A stretch of DNA of 64,000 bases from Enterococcus sp. PF1-24 (GCF_029893325.1 NZ_JARXWL010000002.1:1-64000); one strand, 5' to 3'. Positions 17,763 to 27,594 are shown, counted from the stretch's first letter. The notes: generated by a model from the letters alone, not told the origin. Program-made: numbers and translations.

Positions 17763-19061
17763 ATGTATTTATTAGCAGTTGGGCTAACTTATAAACATAC
17801 ACCAGTTAAGCTAAGAGAGAAAACAGCAATTGCCGAAAATCAGCTATTGACGATTAATCAACAATTGAATTTGGAAAAAAGTATTTTAGAAAATATTATT
17901 TTAAGTACTTGTAATCGCACCGAAATTTTTGCGGTTGTTGATCAAATTCATACGGGTAAATATTACATTAAACATTTTTTAGCGAAAACTTTTCAGTTAT
18001 CGATGGAACAGCTGGAGCCATATTTAGAGTTTTATGAAAATCAAGCTGCGGTTAATCATTACTTCCGTTTGATTTGTGGCTTGGATTCAATGGTTGTAGG
18101 TGAAACGCAGATTTTAGGACAAATGCGGGGGAGCTTTTTAACGGCTCAGAGCGCGGGTACGACAGGGACGATTTTTAATCATTTATTTCCAGATTTAATT
18201 CATTTTGCTAAGGAAATGCATACACAATATCGAATTAATGATCATTCTAGTTCTTTAAGTCAGTCGGCTTTGCAAATTGCCAAAGATAAATTAGGAAGTC
18301 TGCATGATAAGCGAATATTCATTTTAGGTGCCGGCGAAATGAGTGAGTTGCTAGTTAAAAACTTGCAAAATTTTCAAGTGGGGGAAGTTCATTTATTCAA
18401 TCGGACTTTAAGCAAAATTGAAAACTTTGCTAAAGAAATCAGCGTGCCTTGTTATACTCACGCTTTAGCAGATTTTTATCAAGAGGTCGCTCAAGCAGAC
18501 GTGGTGATTAGTGCTTTAGGCGTTAATCAACCCTACATTATCAAAAAACAATTAGCACAGCCGCTTGCTGAAAAAAACGGCCAGCTACTTTTAATTGATT
18601 TAGGAGTACCACGTAATGTTGATGCTCATTGTACTTTGATTGAGGGGGTTACTTTATGTGATATTGATCAAATGAATCAGCTGATTCAAGTCAATCAACA
18701 GGCCCGCTTACAAAGTGTAACTTTAATTGAAGCCGAAATCAGTAAAGCAGTAACGGACTTTTTTCAATGGGAAAATCAGTTAGGAATTATTCCGCTAGTC
18801 AAAGAATTGCGTTTGCAAACTTTGGCGGCAGAAGAAGCGGCAATGGCCAGTTTGTTACGGAAATTACCTGATTTGAAAGAGCGGGAAATTAAAGTGATTC
18901 GCAAACATATGAAAAGTATTGTCAATCAGACATTAAGAACACCTATTAAAGAGATTAAAGAAATGGCCATTCAAGAAGATGCGCAGCATGATATTGCAGT
19001 TGTTAAAAGAATTTTTGGCTTAGAGAAGATTGAAGAAGGGAAGACGGAAGATGAAAACTAA
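17763..19061 (+). CDS. hemA: Glutamyl-tRNA reductase
   Basis: A 432-residue HemA with the catalytic Cys in LSTCNRTEIFAV near residue 50, CGLDSMVVGETQILGQM and the NADP motif FILGAGEMSELL. It reduces glutamyl-tRNA to glutamate-1-semialdehyde, the first step of the C5 route. No hemE, hemG/Y or hemH is near, so here the tetrapyrrole route most likely feeds cobalamin only. Confidence 0.95.
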   Translation: MYLLAVGLTYKHTPVKLREKTAIAENQLLTINQQLNLEKSILENIILSTCNRTEIFAVVDQIHTGKYYIKHFLAKTFQLSMEQLEPYLEFYENQAAVNHYFRLICGLDSMVVGETQILGQMRGSFLTAQSAGTTGTIFNHLFPDLIHFAKEMHTQYRINDHSSSLSQSALQIAKDKLGSLHDKRIFILGAGEMSELLVKNLQNFQVGEVHLFNRTLSKIENFAKEISVPCYTHALADFYQEVAQADVVISALGVNQPYIIKKQLAQPLAEKNGQLLLIDLGVPRNVDAHCTLIEGVTLCDIDQMNQLIQVNQQARLQSVTLIEAEISKAVTDFFQWENQLGIIPLVKELRLQTLAAEEAAMASLLRKLPDLKEREIKVIRKHMKSIVNQTLRTPIKEIKEMAIQEDAQHDIAVVKRIFGLEKIEEGKTEDEN

Positions 19062-19980
19062 AATTCGCGTCGGTACAAGAGGCAGTCGTCTGGCCGTTAC
19101 CCAAACGAAACAAGCTTTAGCAGTATTGCAACAAGCTTTTCCAGAAGTTACTTTAGAAATTATTGAAATTACCACTAAAGGGGATCGTTTAGCCAACCAT
19201 AGTTTGCAAGCAATAGGTGGTCAAGGCGCTTTTGTTAAAGAAATCGAGGAGCAGCTAACGCAAGAAAAAATTGATTTAGCTGTTCATAGTTTAAAAGATG
19301 TGCCGACAATTTTACCAGAAAATTTAACCTTAGCTTGTGTTTTAAAACGTCAAAACCCAGCTGATTGTTTAGTTTTTCCGCAAGCAGGGCAAACTTTAGC
19401 GACTTTACCACAAGGAGCAATTGTGGGAACCAGCAGTTTACGCCGTAAAGCACAATTATTAAAAATTCGCCCAGATTTACAAATTAAAGATATCCGCGGC
19501 AATATTGATACCCGCATCAAAAAAATGCATGATGAAGATTTCGATGCTATTGTTTTAGCGGTGGCGGGAATTGCTCGTTTAAGCATTGAAAAAGATTTAT
19601 TTATTGAAGAACTTCCTCTTGAAATTTGTATTCCAGCAGTTAGTCAAGGGGCTTTAGGGATGGAGTGTCGCAAAAATGACGCTGAACTGTTAGCGATGTT
19701 AAAAACGATTGAAGACTCGGCTACTTTAGCAGCAGTTCAAGCTGAACGAGCTTTTTTAGCGAAAATGGATGGCAGTTGTACATTTCCGATTGGTTGCTAT
19801 GCAACAGTGGCAGGAGATGAAGTTACGATTCAAGGGATGATTGCTAATAGTGACGGCAGTGTTCTTTTAAAAGAAACCCTAACAGCAACCGATTCAATCA
19901 GTGCTGGTGAAAAATTAGCGGCTGAATTATTAGCACAAGGAGCAGGTGAGTTAATTGCAGCATGTCGGAGCCAAAATTAA
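19051..19980 (+). CDS. hemC: Porphobilinogen deaminase
   Basis: A 309-residue protein starting KTKIRVGTRGSRLAVTQTKQ. LAVHSLKDVPT and GTSSLRRKAQLL are the substrate-binding arginine regions and Cys243 in DGSCTFPIG carries the dipyrromethane cofactor. I used the ATG at 19051 rather than 19030. The gene overlaps hemA by 11 bp. Confidence 0.95.
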   Translation: MKTKIRVGTRGSRLAVTQTKQALAVLQQAFPEVTLEIIEITTKGDRLANHSLQAIGGQGAFVKEIEEQLTQEKIDLAVHSLKDVPTILPENLTLACVLKRQNPADCLVFPQAGQTLATLPQGAIVGTSSLRRKAQLLKIRPDLQIKDIRGNIDTRIKKMHDEDFDAIVLAVAGIARLSIEKDLFIEELPLEICIPAVSQGALGMECRKNDAELLAMLKTIEDSATLAAVQAERAFLAKMDGSCTFPIGCYATVAGDEVTIQGMIANSDGSVLLKETLTATDSISAGEKLAAELLAQGAGELIAACRSQN

Positions 19981-20716
19981 AGAGTTGCTTTATACCCGAG
20001 CTGAAGCTATGCCTTTACCTGTGCAACAGCAATTTGCTGATTTAGGTATCAAAGTCATTCAGATACCTTTAATTGCTACTGAAGCTGTGGCTTATAAAAA
20101 GGAGCCAGTAAATGATGACTGGCTTTTTTTTACGAGTGGGAATACGGTAAAATATTTTGATTTTTCACAAATTGCTCCCACTGTTAAAATTGCCGCAATT
20201 GGTCATCAGACAGCGGCAGCTTTAAAAGAGAAAGGTTGGCCAGTTGATTTCATCCCTCAAGCTAGTTATAGTGAAAGTTTCGTCGCTGAATGGCAAACAC
20301 AAATCAATCAATCTCAACGGATTTATTTTCCCCATTCTTGTCAAGCTCGCACAGTAATTGTTGATGAATTAACAAAACTAGGGCATCAAGTGACAGCAGC
20401 GGTTATTTATCAAACTATTTTTCCGGTTGAAGCTCAAACAGCTTTGCAAGATTATTTGTACACTAATCAACCTGATTACGCTATTTTCAGCAGTCCTTCA
20501 AGCTGGCAACATTTTTATCAAATAGCTAGGAAAATCCCGCAAGTAAATGATAGTTTTTGGCAAAATTTAACAATTAGTGCAATTGGTCCAGTGACTAAAC
20601 GCGGGGTTGAAAAAGCCGGTCAAAAAGTTTCGTTAATGCCAGATGTTTATGATATGACTCATCTTTATCATAAATTATTAAAAACTATCGCTTCTGCAGA
20701 AAAACGAGTAAAATAA
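19955..20716 (+). CDS. hemD: Uroporphyrinogen-III synthase, stand-alone
   Basis: A 253-residue HemD-like protein. The family is weakly conserved, but LLYTRAEAMPLPVQQQFADLG, WLFFTSGNTVKYF, IAAIGHQTAAALKEKG and ISAIGPVTKRGVEKAG fit well. The frame is open from a TTG at 19955 inside the end of hemC, with GGTGAG just before it; a TTG at 19985 is another possible start. It closes the tetrapyrrole ring after HemC. A second HemD domain is fused to CobA. Confidence 0.87.
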   Translation: MQHVGAKIKELLYTRAEAMPLPVQQQFADLGIKVIQIPLIATEAVAYKKEPVNDDWLFFTSGNTVKYFDFSQIAPTVKIAAIGHQTAAALKEKGWPVDFIPQASYSESFVAEWQTQINQSQRIYFPHSCQARTVIVDELTKLGHQVTAAVIYQTIFPVEAQTALQDYLYTNQPDYAIFSSPSSWQHFYQIARKIPQVNDSFWQNLTISAIGPVTKRGVEKAGQKVSLMPDVYDMTHLYHKLLKTIASAEKRVK

Positions 20717-20762
20717 TAGTAATTAAGTAAATTTTAAAGTAGAGAAAGAGGTAAGCTCGCCA

Positions 20763-21731
20763 ATGGAAAAATTTAAACGCCATCGCAACTTAAGAAAATC
20801 AACATTTTTAAGAGAAATGTTAAGAGAAAATCAAGTGGGTGTAAAAGATTTAATTTATCCGATTTTTGTTAAAGAAGTTGGGGAAACGCAAGAAATTTCA
20901 GCCATGCCGGGAATTTATCAATTTAATTTAAAAGATTATCAACAGGAATTGTTAGAAATTTCTGCTTTAGGAATCAAGAGCATCATGCTCTTTGGCTTAC
21001 CTGAGAAAAAAGATGAAGTAGGAAGTGGTGCCTATGACGACAACGGCATTGTGCAGCAAGCAATTCGCATTGCTAAGGCACAATTTCCGGAGCTAGTGGT
21101 GATTGCGGATACTTGTTTATGTGAATATACTAGCCACGGTCATTGTGGTGTGATTCATAATCAAGAAGTTGATAATGATGCTTCTTTAGAATTATTAGTG
21201 AAAACAGCTATTAGCCAAGCGAAAAGTGGTGCTGATATTATTGCTCCTTCAAATGCGATGGACGGTTTTGTAATTGCAATCCGGGAAGGTCTTGATGCAG
21301 CTGGCTTCAAAGATATTCCGATTATGTCCTATGCTATTAAGTATGCTTCAAGTTTTTATGGCCCATTTAGAGAAGCTGCCCAAAGTGCACCACAGTTTGG
21401 TAATCGTAAAACTTATCAAATGGATCCTGCTAATCAACGAGAAGCAATGCGCGAGTTAGCCAGTGATATTACTGAAGGGGCTGATTTGGTGATGGTCAAA
21501 CCAGCATTATCTTTTCTTGATATTGTGGCTGATGTGCGAGCTGCTTGTGATTTACCTGTAGTTTGTTATAACGTTAGCGGAGAATATTCAATGGTGAAAG
21601 CCGCCGCTGCTAATGGTTGGATTGACGAAGTTGCTATCGTTGAAGAAATGTTAACTAGCATGAAAAGAGCGGGTGCTGATTTAATCATTACTTATTTTGC
21701 AAAAGAATATGCCCAAAGAAACCAAAGATAA
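20763..21731 (+). CDS. hemB: Delta-aminolevulinic acid dehydratase
   Basis: A 322-residue HemB. The zinc-type cysteine motif [14 protein letters not shown] and the two active-site lysines K193 (SYAIKYASS) and K246 ([10 protein letters not shown]) are visible. It condenses two aminolevulinate molecules to porphobilinogen. The leading [14 protein letters not shown] is typical. Confidence 0.96.
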   Translation: MEKFKRHRNLRKSTFLREMLRENQVGVKDLIYPIFVKEVGETQEISAMPGIYQFNLKDYQQELLEISALGIKSIMLFGLPEKKDEVGSGAYDDNGIVQQAIRIAKAQFPELVVIADTCLCEYTSHGHCGVIHNQEVDNDASLELLVKTAISQAKSGADIIAPSNAMDGFVIAIREGLDAAGFKDIPIMSYAIKYASSFYGPFREAAQSAPQFGNRKTYQMDPANQREAMRELASDITEGADLVMVKPALSFLDIVADVRAACDLPVVCYNVSGEYSMVKAAAANGWIDEVAIVEEMLTSMKRAGADLIITYFAKEYAQRNQR

Positions 21732-21760
21732 AAAATTCAAATCATAAAGGAAGTCAAAAA

Positions 21761-23056
21761 ATGAAAAATACTACGCAATCTAGTGCTGATTTTAACGAGG
21801 CTCAAAATTATTTTCCTGGTGGTGTAAATAGTCCTGTGCGAGCATTTCGTTCAGTTGGCGGTAATCCTTTGTTTATTGATCATGGCAAAGGCGCTTATTT
21901 ATATGATGTTGATGGCAATCTCTATATTGATTATGTTTTATCGTGGGGCCCAATGATTTTAGGCCATGCCAATGATAAAATTGTTGCAGCGATTCAAGAT
22001 ACAGCCGCTAAAGGCACGAGTTTTGGAGCACCAACTCCTTTAGAATCAAAATTAGCTCGCTTAGTTCAGCAGTTTATTCCAAGTATGGAAAAAATGCGCA
22101 TGGTTTCTTCAGGAACTGAAGCGACCATGAGTGCAATTCGTTTGGCTCGTGGTGTGACGAAGCGAGAAAAAATTATTAAATTTAAAGGGTGTTATCATGG
22201 TCACGGGGATTCTTTTTTAGTTAACGCTGGTTCTGGTGTTGCCACTTTTGAGTTAGAAAATTCTCCAGGGGTACCTGAGGCTTTAAGCCAGCTAACTTTA
22301 AGTGTTGATTTCAATGATTTAGCCGCTGTTACTGATTTATTTAGTCGCAATCCTGAAGAAATTGCAGCAGTAATTGTAGAGCCGATTGCCGGCAATATGG
22401 GGATGATTCCCGCAACTAAAGAATTTTTGCAAGGTTTACGAGATTTAACGACGCAATATGGTGCGCTATTAATTTTTGATGAAGTAATGACTGGCTTCCG
22501 TTGTGATTTCCGCTCAGCTCAAGGTTTATATGAGATCACACCAGATTTAACAACTTTAGGTAAAGTCGTGGGCGGTGGTTTACCAGCAGCCGTTTTCGGT
22601 GGTAAAGCAGAATATATGGGACAAATTGCTCCAGATGGCGCAATTTATCAAGCAGGAACTTTATCCGGCAATCCTTTAGCGATGGCCGCGGGCATTGCAG
22701 CTTTAGAGCAATTAAATCTTACTGACTATCAAAAAATGGAAAAATTAGGCAAGCAATTAACCGTAGGAATTAAAGCTGCTGCTGAAAAATATCATATTCC
22801 AATACAAGTTAATGTTCAAGGAAGCATGTGGGGCTTTTTCTTTAATGAAAATACCGTCCATGATTTTAATGATTCAAAAAATAGCGATCAAGAACTTTTT
22901 GCTAAAGTTCACCGGGCTTTAATCGGTCAAGGTATTTATATCGCACCTTCTCAATATGAATCAAACTTCTTATCCACTTGTCATACAGAAGAAGATATTC
23001 AACAGACTATTCAAGCTTTTGAAGTAGCTTTCAAACAAGTGGAGGCAAAGGAATGA
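21761..23056 (+). CDS. hemL: Glutamate-1-semialdehyde 2,1-aminomutase
   Basis: A 431-residue class III aminotransferase with [31 protein letters not shown] and the PLP lysine K268 in [12 protein letters not shown]. It makes 5-aminolevulinate and completes the C5 route with HemA. It overlaps the next gene by 4 bp. Confidence 0.95.
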   Translation: MKNTTQSSADFNEAQNYFPGGVNSPVRAFRSVGGNPLFIDHGKGAYLYDVDGNLYIDYVLSWGPMILGHANDKIVAAIQDTAAKGTSFGAPTPLESKLARLVQQFIPSMEKMRMVSSGTEATMSAIRLARGVTKREKIIKFKGCYHGHGDSFLVNAGSGVATFELENSPGVPEALSQLTLSVDFNDLAAVTDLFSRNPEEIAAVIVEPIAGNMGMIPATKEFLQGLRDLTTQYGALLIFDEVMTGFRCDFRSAQGLYEITPDLTTLGKVVGGGLPAAVFGGKAEYMGQIAPDGAIYQAGTLSGNPLAMAAGIAALEQLNLTDYQKMEKLGKQLTVGIKAAAEKYHIPIQVNVQGSMWGFFFNENTVHDFNDSKNSDQELFAKVHRALIGQGIYIAPSQYESNFLSTCHTEEDIQQTIQAFEVAFKQVEAKE

Positions 23057-23790
23057 ATGGAACTTTTCGCGATTTAACCATTTTACCTCTTTCAACAGAA
23101 AAAAATTTAGTGATTGCTTGTGATTCCAGTGCGGCAATCGGTGAAAAAACTGCCGACCAAGTAAAAATTGCTCCAGAAATTATGGCGGCATATTGTTTGC
23201 GTGTACCATTAATGGAAATTTTTTGCTTTGGGGGCGCCCCCCTTTGTGTAGTGGATTTAATTGGTAATGAATTAAATCCTACTGGTACAAAAATGCTAAA
23301 AGGGATTCAAGAGGAATTAATAAAAGCGAATTTAGCCGATTTGCCTCTTAATGGGAGCACCGAAGAAAATATGACCACCCAAACAACCAGTATTGGTGTA
23401 ACGGTAATTGGTGAAGTAGCTGCTGATTTCAGTTATCCACAAGTAAATGAGGGGGCGGTACTTTTTCAACTAGGAACCCCTTATGTTGGCGATCAGGTAG
23501 TAGCGAATATTAACCAGATTTTTAGTTATGATATTGTGCAAAAAATCCGCCAAGAAACAGCGGTTTTAGATATGCTACCAGTTGGTTCAAAAGGGATTGC
23601 TTATGAAGCAAATCAGATGGCAAAAACCGGGGATTGTCAGGTTGAATTTTTTACTGAAGAAAATTTAAAAGTTTCGGCGGGACCCGCAACTGTAGTGTTA
23701 ATTGCAATTCAAGCAAATCAAGAATTAATTTTTTCAAAAAAATATCCACAATTGAAAAAAATTGGTAGATTTTATAAAGAAAATAGGTGA
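23053..23790 (+). CDS. cblS: AIR-synthase-related ATP-binding protein, probably the alpha-ribazole kinase CblS
   Basis: A 245-residue protein that resembles the PurM/ThiL N-terminal fold: [20 protein letters not shown] would be the nucleotide-binding acidic loop, followed by [16 protein letters not shown] and a C-terminal [11 protein letters not shown]. In Listeria and Geobacillus CblS, an AIR-synthase-related protein, phosphorylates imported alpha-ribazole to the substrate of CobS. Here it sits just before cobU and cobS, while a CblT-like transporter heads the operon and no cobT is present, which together support the call. I cannot confirm it by alignment. Confidence 0.65.
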   Translation: MNGTFRDLTILPLSTEKNLVIACDSSAAIGEKTADQVKIAPEIMAAYCLRVPLMEIFCFGGAPLCVVDLIGNELNPTGTKMLKGIQEELIKANLADLPLNGSTEENMTTQTTSIGVTVIGEVAADFSYPQVNEGAVLFQLGTPYVGDQVVANINQIFSYDIVQKIRQETAVLDMLPVGSKGIAYEANQMAKTGDCQVEFFTEENLKVSAGPATVVLIAIQANQELIFSKKYPQLKKIGRFYKENR

Positions 23791-23795
23791 AAAAT

Positions 23796-24386
23796 ATGGG
23801 TGAAATAACCTTAGTAATTGGTGGTGCCAGAAGTGGCAAATCAGTATTTGCAGAAGAGCTATTACAATCAGCAGAAAAAGTTTGTTATATAGCAACTAAC
23901 GCCTTACCTCAAGATGCCGAAATGCAACAGCGAATTAAACTGCATCAAGCGCGCCGCTCTAGCCAGTGGCAAACCCACGAAGGCTTTTTAAACTTAGCAG
24001 AATTTATTTCTGAGGAGCAAAGGCACAGCAATTATTTATTAGATTGCGGTACGATGTTAACTACCAATTATTTTTTTCACTTAATGAGTGAACGTTATGG
24101 CACGGATTATCAGGTGATTGATCAAGAAATTGCTAAATTCTCACAAGCTGAAAAAGCAGCAATTGAACAAGAAATTTTAGTCGAGTGGACTAAAATTATT
24201 ACAGCCATTAAAACCAGCGCATCTGATGTTGTAATTGTCACTAATGAAGTCGGCTTAGGGATTGTACCTGAAGATGCTTTCACTCGCTGGTTTAGAGATA
24301 TTTATGGTCGCGTCAATCAATATTTAGGAAAGGAGGCTACTGCGGTTCAACTTGTAGTAGCCGGAATAGCGGTGAAGATTAAATGA
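23796..24386 (+). CDS. cobU: Adenosylcobinamide kinase / adenosylcobinamide-phosphate guanylyltransferase
   Basis: A 196-residue CobU: LVIGGARSGKSVFAEELL P-loop near the start, VTNEVGLGIVPEDAFTRWFRDIYGRVNQYL near the end. It phosphorylates adenosylcobinamide and then adds GMP. I chose the ATG at 23796, with AGGTGA 5 bp before it, over the GTG at 23787. Confidence 0.94.
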   Translation: MGEITLVIGGARSGKSVFAEELLQSAEKVCYIATNALPQDAEMQQRIKLHQARRSSQWQTHEGFLNLAEFISEEQRHSNYLLDCGTMLTTNYFFHLMSERYGTDYQVIDQEIAKFSQAEKAAIEQEILVEWTKIITAIKTSASDVVIVTNEVGLGIVPEDAFTRWFRDIYGRVNQYLGKEATAVQLVVAGIAVKIK

Positions 24387-25144
24387 TTGCTTCTTTAATT
24401 ATCTATTTTCAGTTTTTTACCCGTATTCCGATTCCAATCCCGATTTCTGAGCCAATTGATAAGATGCGTTCAGGAGTTAAATATTTCAGCTTGTTTGGTT
24501 TGTTAATCGGTGTGATTGAGGCGATTTTCTTTGCACTTGTTTTAAAACTGTTTACGCCAACGATTGCGTGGCTCTGCTTGTTATTCTTTGATGTTCTATT
24601 AACTGGAGGGTTTCACTTAGATGCACTGACAGATATGGCTGACGGACTTTTTTCTTCCAGAAAAAAAGAGCGGATGCTAGAAATTATGAAGGACAGTCGG
24701 GTGGGCAGCAATGGTGTCTTGGCATTAGTGTTTTATTATGGTTTCTTAATCGTAACTTTTATGGAGTTAGCGACGATATTAACGACTTCACAACAAATTT
24801 TAGTTGTTTTTGCTTTTAATTTAGTCGGGAAAAATTGCATAAGTTTATTATTTTATAAGATGCAATATGCAGGAGCTAGCACAACTGGCTTAGGAACTTC
24901 CTTTATGAATGTGAAAACAAGTAATGTAGTGATTGCGCAATTATTTTCAGGGATTGTTTTGTATGTTCTTTTTCAAAAAGTTGGCTTACTTTGTTATTTA
25001 AGTACAGTTCTTTTTACATTGATTTATCGTCAGTTTGTTTTGAAAAAAGTGGCGGGTTTTAATGGTGATACTTTAGGTGCCGCTTCACCGCTAGGACAAG
25101 TCATTTTTTTATTAACATTATTAGTGACACGAGGCTTATTATGA
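24383..25144 (+). CDS. cobS: Adenosylcobinamide-GDP ribazoletransferase (cobalamin synthase)
   Basis: A 253-residue membrane protein with FFTRIPIPIP near the start and the metal-binding LTGGFHLDALTDMADGL and MKDSRVGSNGV motifs. NGDTLGAASPLGQV near the C-terminus is also typical. It joins adenosylcobinamide-GDP with alpha-ribazole or its phosphate. It overlaps cobU and cobC by 4 bp each. Confidence 0.95.
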   Translation: MIASLIIYFQFFTRIPIPIPISEPIDKMRSGVKYFSLFGLLIGVIEAIFFALVLKLFTPTIAWLCLLFFDVLLTGGFHLDALTDMADGLFSSRKKERMLEIMKDSRVGSNGVLALVFYYGFLIVTFMELATILTTSQQILVVFAFNLVGKNCISLLFYKMQYAGASTTGLGTSFMNVKTSNVVIAQLFSGIVLYVLFQKVGLLCYLSTVLFTLIYRQFVLKKVAGFNGDTLGAASPLGQVIFLLTLLVTRGLL

Positions 25145-25719
25145 AAATTTATTTGATTCGTCATGGTGAAACTGAATATAATCGCCAACATTTGTTTTAT
25201 GGCGTTAGTGATGTTGCTTTGAATCAACGAGGTATTGAACAAAGCTTATTATTAAAAGAAAAGTTACAGCAACTAACTGTTGAAACCCCAATTTACACAA
25301 GTGAATTATTGCGGACAAAACAAACAGCTGATTTAATCTTTCCACAAAATCAACATTTCCCACTAGCAGCTTTTAATGAAAAAGATTTTGGCTTGTGGGA
25401 AGGTAAAAATGCTGATGAGATAGAGGCGCTTTACCCTGTGGAATGGAAAAATTGGTTAGCGGAACCATTTACTTACACCTCCAGCCAAGCTGAAAGTTTT
25501 CAAGCGTTTCAAAAACGGGTGTTAGTTGGTTGGCAGCAAGTCTTAAAGGCAGAAAAAACTTGTGTTTTAGTCATCCACATGGGTGTGATTCGAGTCATTA
25601 TTAAGCACTGCTTTCCAAAGTTGAATTTCTGGGATATTCAGCTGGAACAAGGGGATTACGGTTGCTTGGAATGGCGGGATGGCGTAGTTGAAATGGTGAA
25701 GTGGGAAAATAAAAAATAA
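25141..25719 (+). CDS. cobC: Alpha-ribazole phosphatase, histidine phosphatase family
   Basis: A 192-residue phosphoglycerate-mutase-like phosphatase with the catalytic LIRHGETEYNRQHLFYG, the acidic FGLWEGKNADEIEALYP and a second His in LVIHMGVIRV. In this position it most likely removes phosphate from adenosylcobalamin-5'-phosphate or alpha-ribazole phosphate. It is the last gene of the locus. Confidence 0.88.
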   Translation: MKIYLIRHGETEYNRQHLFYGVSDVALNQRGIEQSLLLKEKLQQLTVETPIYTSELLRTKQTADLIFPQNQHFPLAAFNEKDFGLWEGKNADEIEALYPVEWKNWLAEPFTYTSSQAESFQAFQKRVLVGWQQVLKAEKTCVLVIHMGVIRVIIKHCFPKLNFWDIQLEQGDYGCLEWRDGVVEMVKWENKK

Positions 25720-25758
25720 GGTTCTTCGTCAACTGAGAATGGTGACGAAGAGCCTTTT
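25720..25758. terminator. Bidirectional intrinsic terminator
   Basis: GGTTCTTCGTCA (25720-25731) pairs with TGACGAAGAGCC (25743-25754), followed by TTTT on the plus strand and by a T-rich stretch on the minus strand. It ends the cobalamin operon and probably also the convergent BlaR1-like operon. Confidence 0.85.
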
Positions 25759-25781
25759 AAAAAGGGATTAGAATATTGTTA

Positions 25782-26000
25782 TTAAACTAAAGTCCAACTA
25801 GAATCTACCCAGCGATTGTAGGAAACTGACCAAAGACGTTTATGCATTTTTCCATTAATCGATTTATATTGATAAATTGTAATATTATTTTCTGGAGTAA
25901 TAGACATAGGTACTTCAAAATTATTGCTTTCAGCAAAAGAAACCGTTGGATAAAAAGTAAGAGTTAAAATACCAGCAATTAGAATCAATTTATTTTTCAT
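25782..26000 (-). CDS. Small secreted protein, unknown function
   Basis: A 72-residue protein with a clear signal peptide (KNKLILIAGILTLTFYPTVSFA, cut probably after residue 23) and a short mature part rich in aromatic residues, ending KRLWSVSYNRWVDSSWTLV. It overlaps the BlaR1-like gene by 4 bp and so is translated from the same mRNA. I do not know a function. Its fixed link to a membrane protease lacking a sensor domain makes a signal or substrate role possible, but this is inference. Confidence 0.75.
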   Translation of the reverse strand: MKNKLILIAGILTLTFYPTVSFAESNNFEVPMSITPENNITIYQYKSINGKMHKRLWSVSYNRWVDSSWTLV

Positions 26001-27136
26001 TTTACATCTTCCTCCGAATTATAGATTTTCAAATTAGACATTCCATCAACGATTATAGGAGACTCAGATATGAGTTGATGATTTGGACCGTATATTTTGT
26101 ATATCTCTTTTTCCTTTATAATATAAGCATCAGATGGAATATAATCCATTGCTCCTAAGTCATCAGCAGTAGGTAGAGCGGCGGCTTGAGGTAAAGCATA
26201 ATAAGACATAGTAAACATAATAAAAATAAAAATAAGTAGAAAGAAGTCTTTAAAATATCTTTTGCCATAGCGATTTTCAATAATCATTTGAAATCTTTGG
26301 TGCATTCGTTCACTGCTAGATTCTTCTACTAAGCTGGCAACCATATAGTTTGGTGGGTTAAATTTATTTTTTTCTAGTACTTTTACTATTGCAGAAAGAT
26401 AGTAACTTCTTTTTTTATGACTCAGAACTTTACAAACTTGTTTATCTGCACTCATTTCTAACATATGATTGACTTCCGTATTTAATATTTTTAAAGCAGG
26501 ATTCCACCAAAAAATATCTTGAATCACTTGAAATAATAGTTTGATAAGGGTATGTCTATACTTGAAGTGATTCCATTCATGAATTAAAATCCCCTGTAAC
26601 TCATCATCGGTAAAATCAATATTAGGTAGCAGTATAGTTGGTGAAAAAAAACCAGTTATTGCTGGTGAAGTAATTAGCTCATTTTGAATAATTACATATT
26701 TTTTTTGAGTATTGTTTGTAATTAAAGAAAACATAGCATGAATTTTTTTATCATTACAGGTTGAGAGCAAACGCAATGAGTGATTGAAATTTCTGTATTT
26801 TATAAACTTAACTACTATTTTAGAAATTGCTACAATTATCCAAATGGAAAGAACAGCAGTCAAAATAGTTATTTCAAATGATTTTATAGTGAACAATGGG
26901 AAATAAAAAAAACTTATAATACTAGGATAAATATGCCAGATATTAATCACTTTTGAAAAAGGAAATTCAATAGGAAAGAAAACTCGAATTATGCTTAGAA
27001 ATAAAATAAGCAGTAATGGTGTTAAAGAAAATTGGTGAGAATCCAATGTTTTCTTTCTTACTATTGGCATAATGAAAGACACTACTGTTAATAAAAAAAT
27101 TGCAAAAACAATAGAAAAAAAAGAAATTATCATCAT
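25997..27136 (-). CDS. BlaR1/MecR1-like membrane metallopeptidase (M56), short form
   Basis: A 379-residue membrane protein with four N-terminal hydrophobic segments (about 2-24, 40-52, 70-85, 90-112) and the zinc-protease motif HEWNH at 186-190 inside the cytoplasmic M56 domain. Another membrane segment lies at about 296-314 and only about 65 residues follow. Classical BlaR1 and MecR1 carry a penicillin-binding sensor of about 250 residues there, which is absent. It should inactivate the BlaI-like repressor of the upstream gene. What it senses is unknown. Confidence 0.88.
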   Translation of the reverse strand: MMIISFFSIVFAIFLLTVVSFIMPIVRKKTLDSHQFSLTPLLLILFLSIIRVFFPIEFPFSKVINIWHIYPSIISFFYFPLFTIKSFEITILTAVLSIWIIVAISKIVVKFIKYRNFNHSLRLLSTCNDKKIHAMFSLITNNTQKKYVIIQNELITSPAITGFFSPTILLPNIDFTDDELQGILIHEWNHFKYRHTLIKLLFQVIQDIFWWNPALKILNTEVNHMLEMSADKQVCKVLSHKKRSYYLSAIVKVLEKNKFNPPNYMVASLVEESSSERMHQRFQMIIENRYGKRYFKDFFLLIFIFIMFTMSYYALPQAAALPTADDLGAMDYIPSDAYIIKEKEIYKIYGPNHQLISESPIIVDGMSNLKIYNSEEDVK

Positions 27137-27540
27137 GCTTCCTCCTCGTAACCTTTTATTAAGTCTTGTAGATTTTTAATAAGCTCCTCTTTATCTTGTT
27201 GGGATTCTCCTAACAATGCTGATAGGGCATACAATGAGTCACTTTTTTCTTCTTGATAGAAACGTTTAAATTGCATAGTTGCATATTCATTTGCTGAAAT
27301 AGTAGGAACAAATAGTCTACCATAAGCTTTACCAATTTTCGTAATTTTAGCAACTTTAATGGCATTCTTCTTTTCTAATTTTTTTATAATTCCTTGGATA
27401 GATGTTGCTGGCCACGTCCTGTTTGGAATTTCTTCAGCAATTTCAGCAGCACTCATAGGTTTATCATTTTCCCAAAGCACTTTCATAGTCGCTTCTTCTT
27501 TTTCTGTTAAGAAAAAATAGCTTTTATCCTTCTTTACCAT
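27133..27540 (-). CDS. BlaI/MecI/CopY-family repressor
   Basis: A 135-residue winged-helix repressor: LTEKEEATMKVLWENDKPMSAAEIAEE, then TSIQGIIKKLEKKNAIKVAKI and a C-terminal dimerisation part. It forms a 4-bp overlapping operon with the M56 protease. CopY-type copper repressors have a C-terminal CxCxxxxCxC site; none is present here, so a BlaI/MecI-type role is favoured. Confidence 0.9.
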   Translation of the reverse strand: MVKKDKSYFFLTEKEEATMKVLWENDKPMSAAEIAEEIPNRTWPATSIQGIIKKLEKKNAIKVAKITKIGKAYGRLFVPTISANEYATMQFKRFYQEEKSDSLYALSALLGESQQDKEELIKNLQDLIKGYEEEA

Positions 27541-27565
27541 TTAATAATTCCAACTCCTTTTTTTT

Positions 27566-27594
27566 ATTATCGTATTTTTTTGAAAAAAAGTCAA
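27566..27594 (-). promoter_or_regulatory. Promoter of the BlaI-BlaR1-like operon
   Basis: On the minus strand TTGACT (27594-27589) and GATAAT (27571-27566) are separated by 17 bp. It is about 26 bp before the blaI start. I did not find a TACA-TGTA BlaI operator here. Confidence 0.7.
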
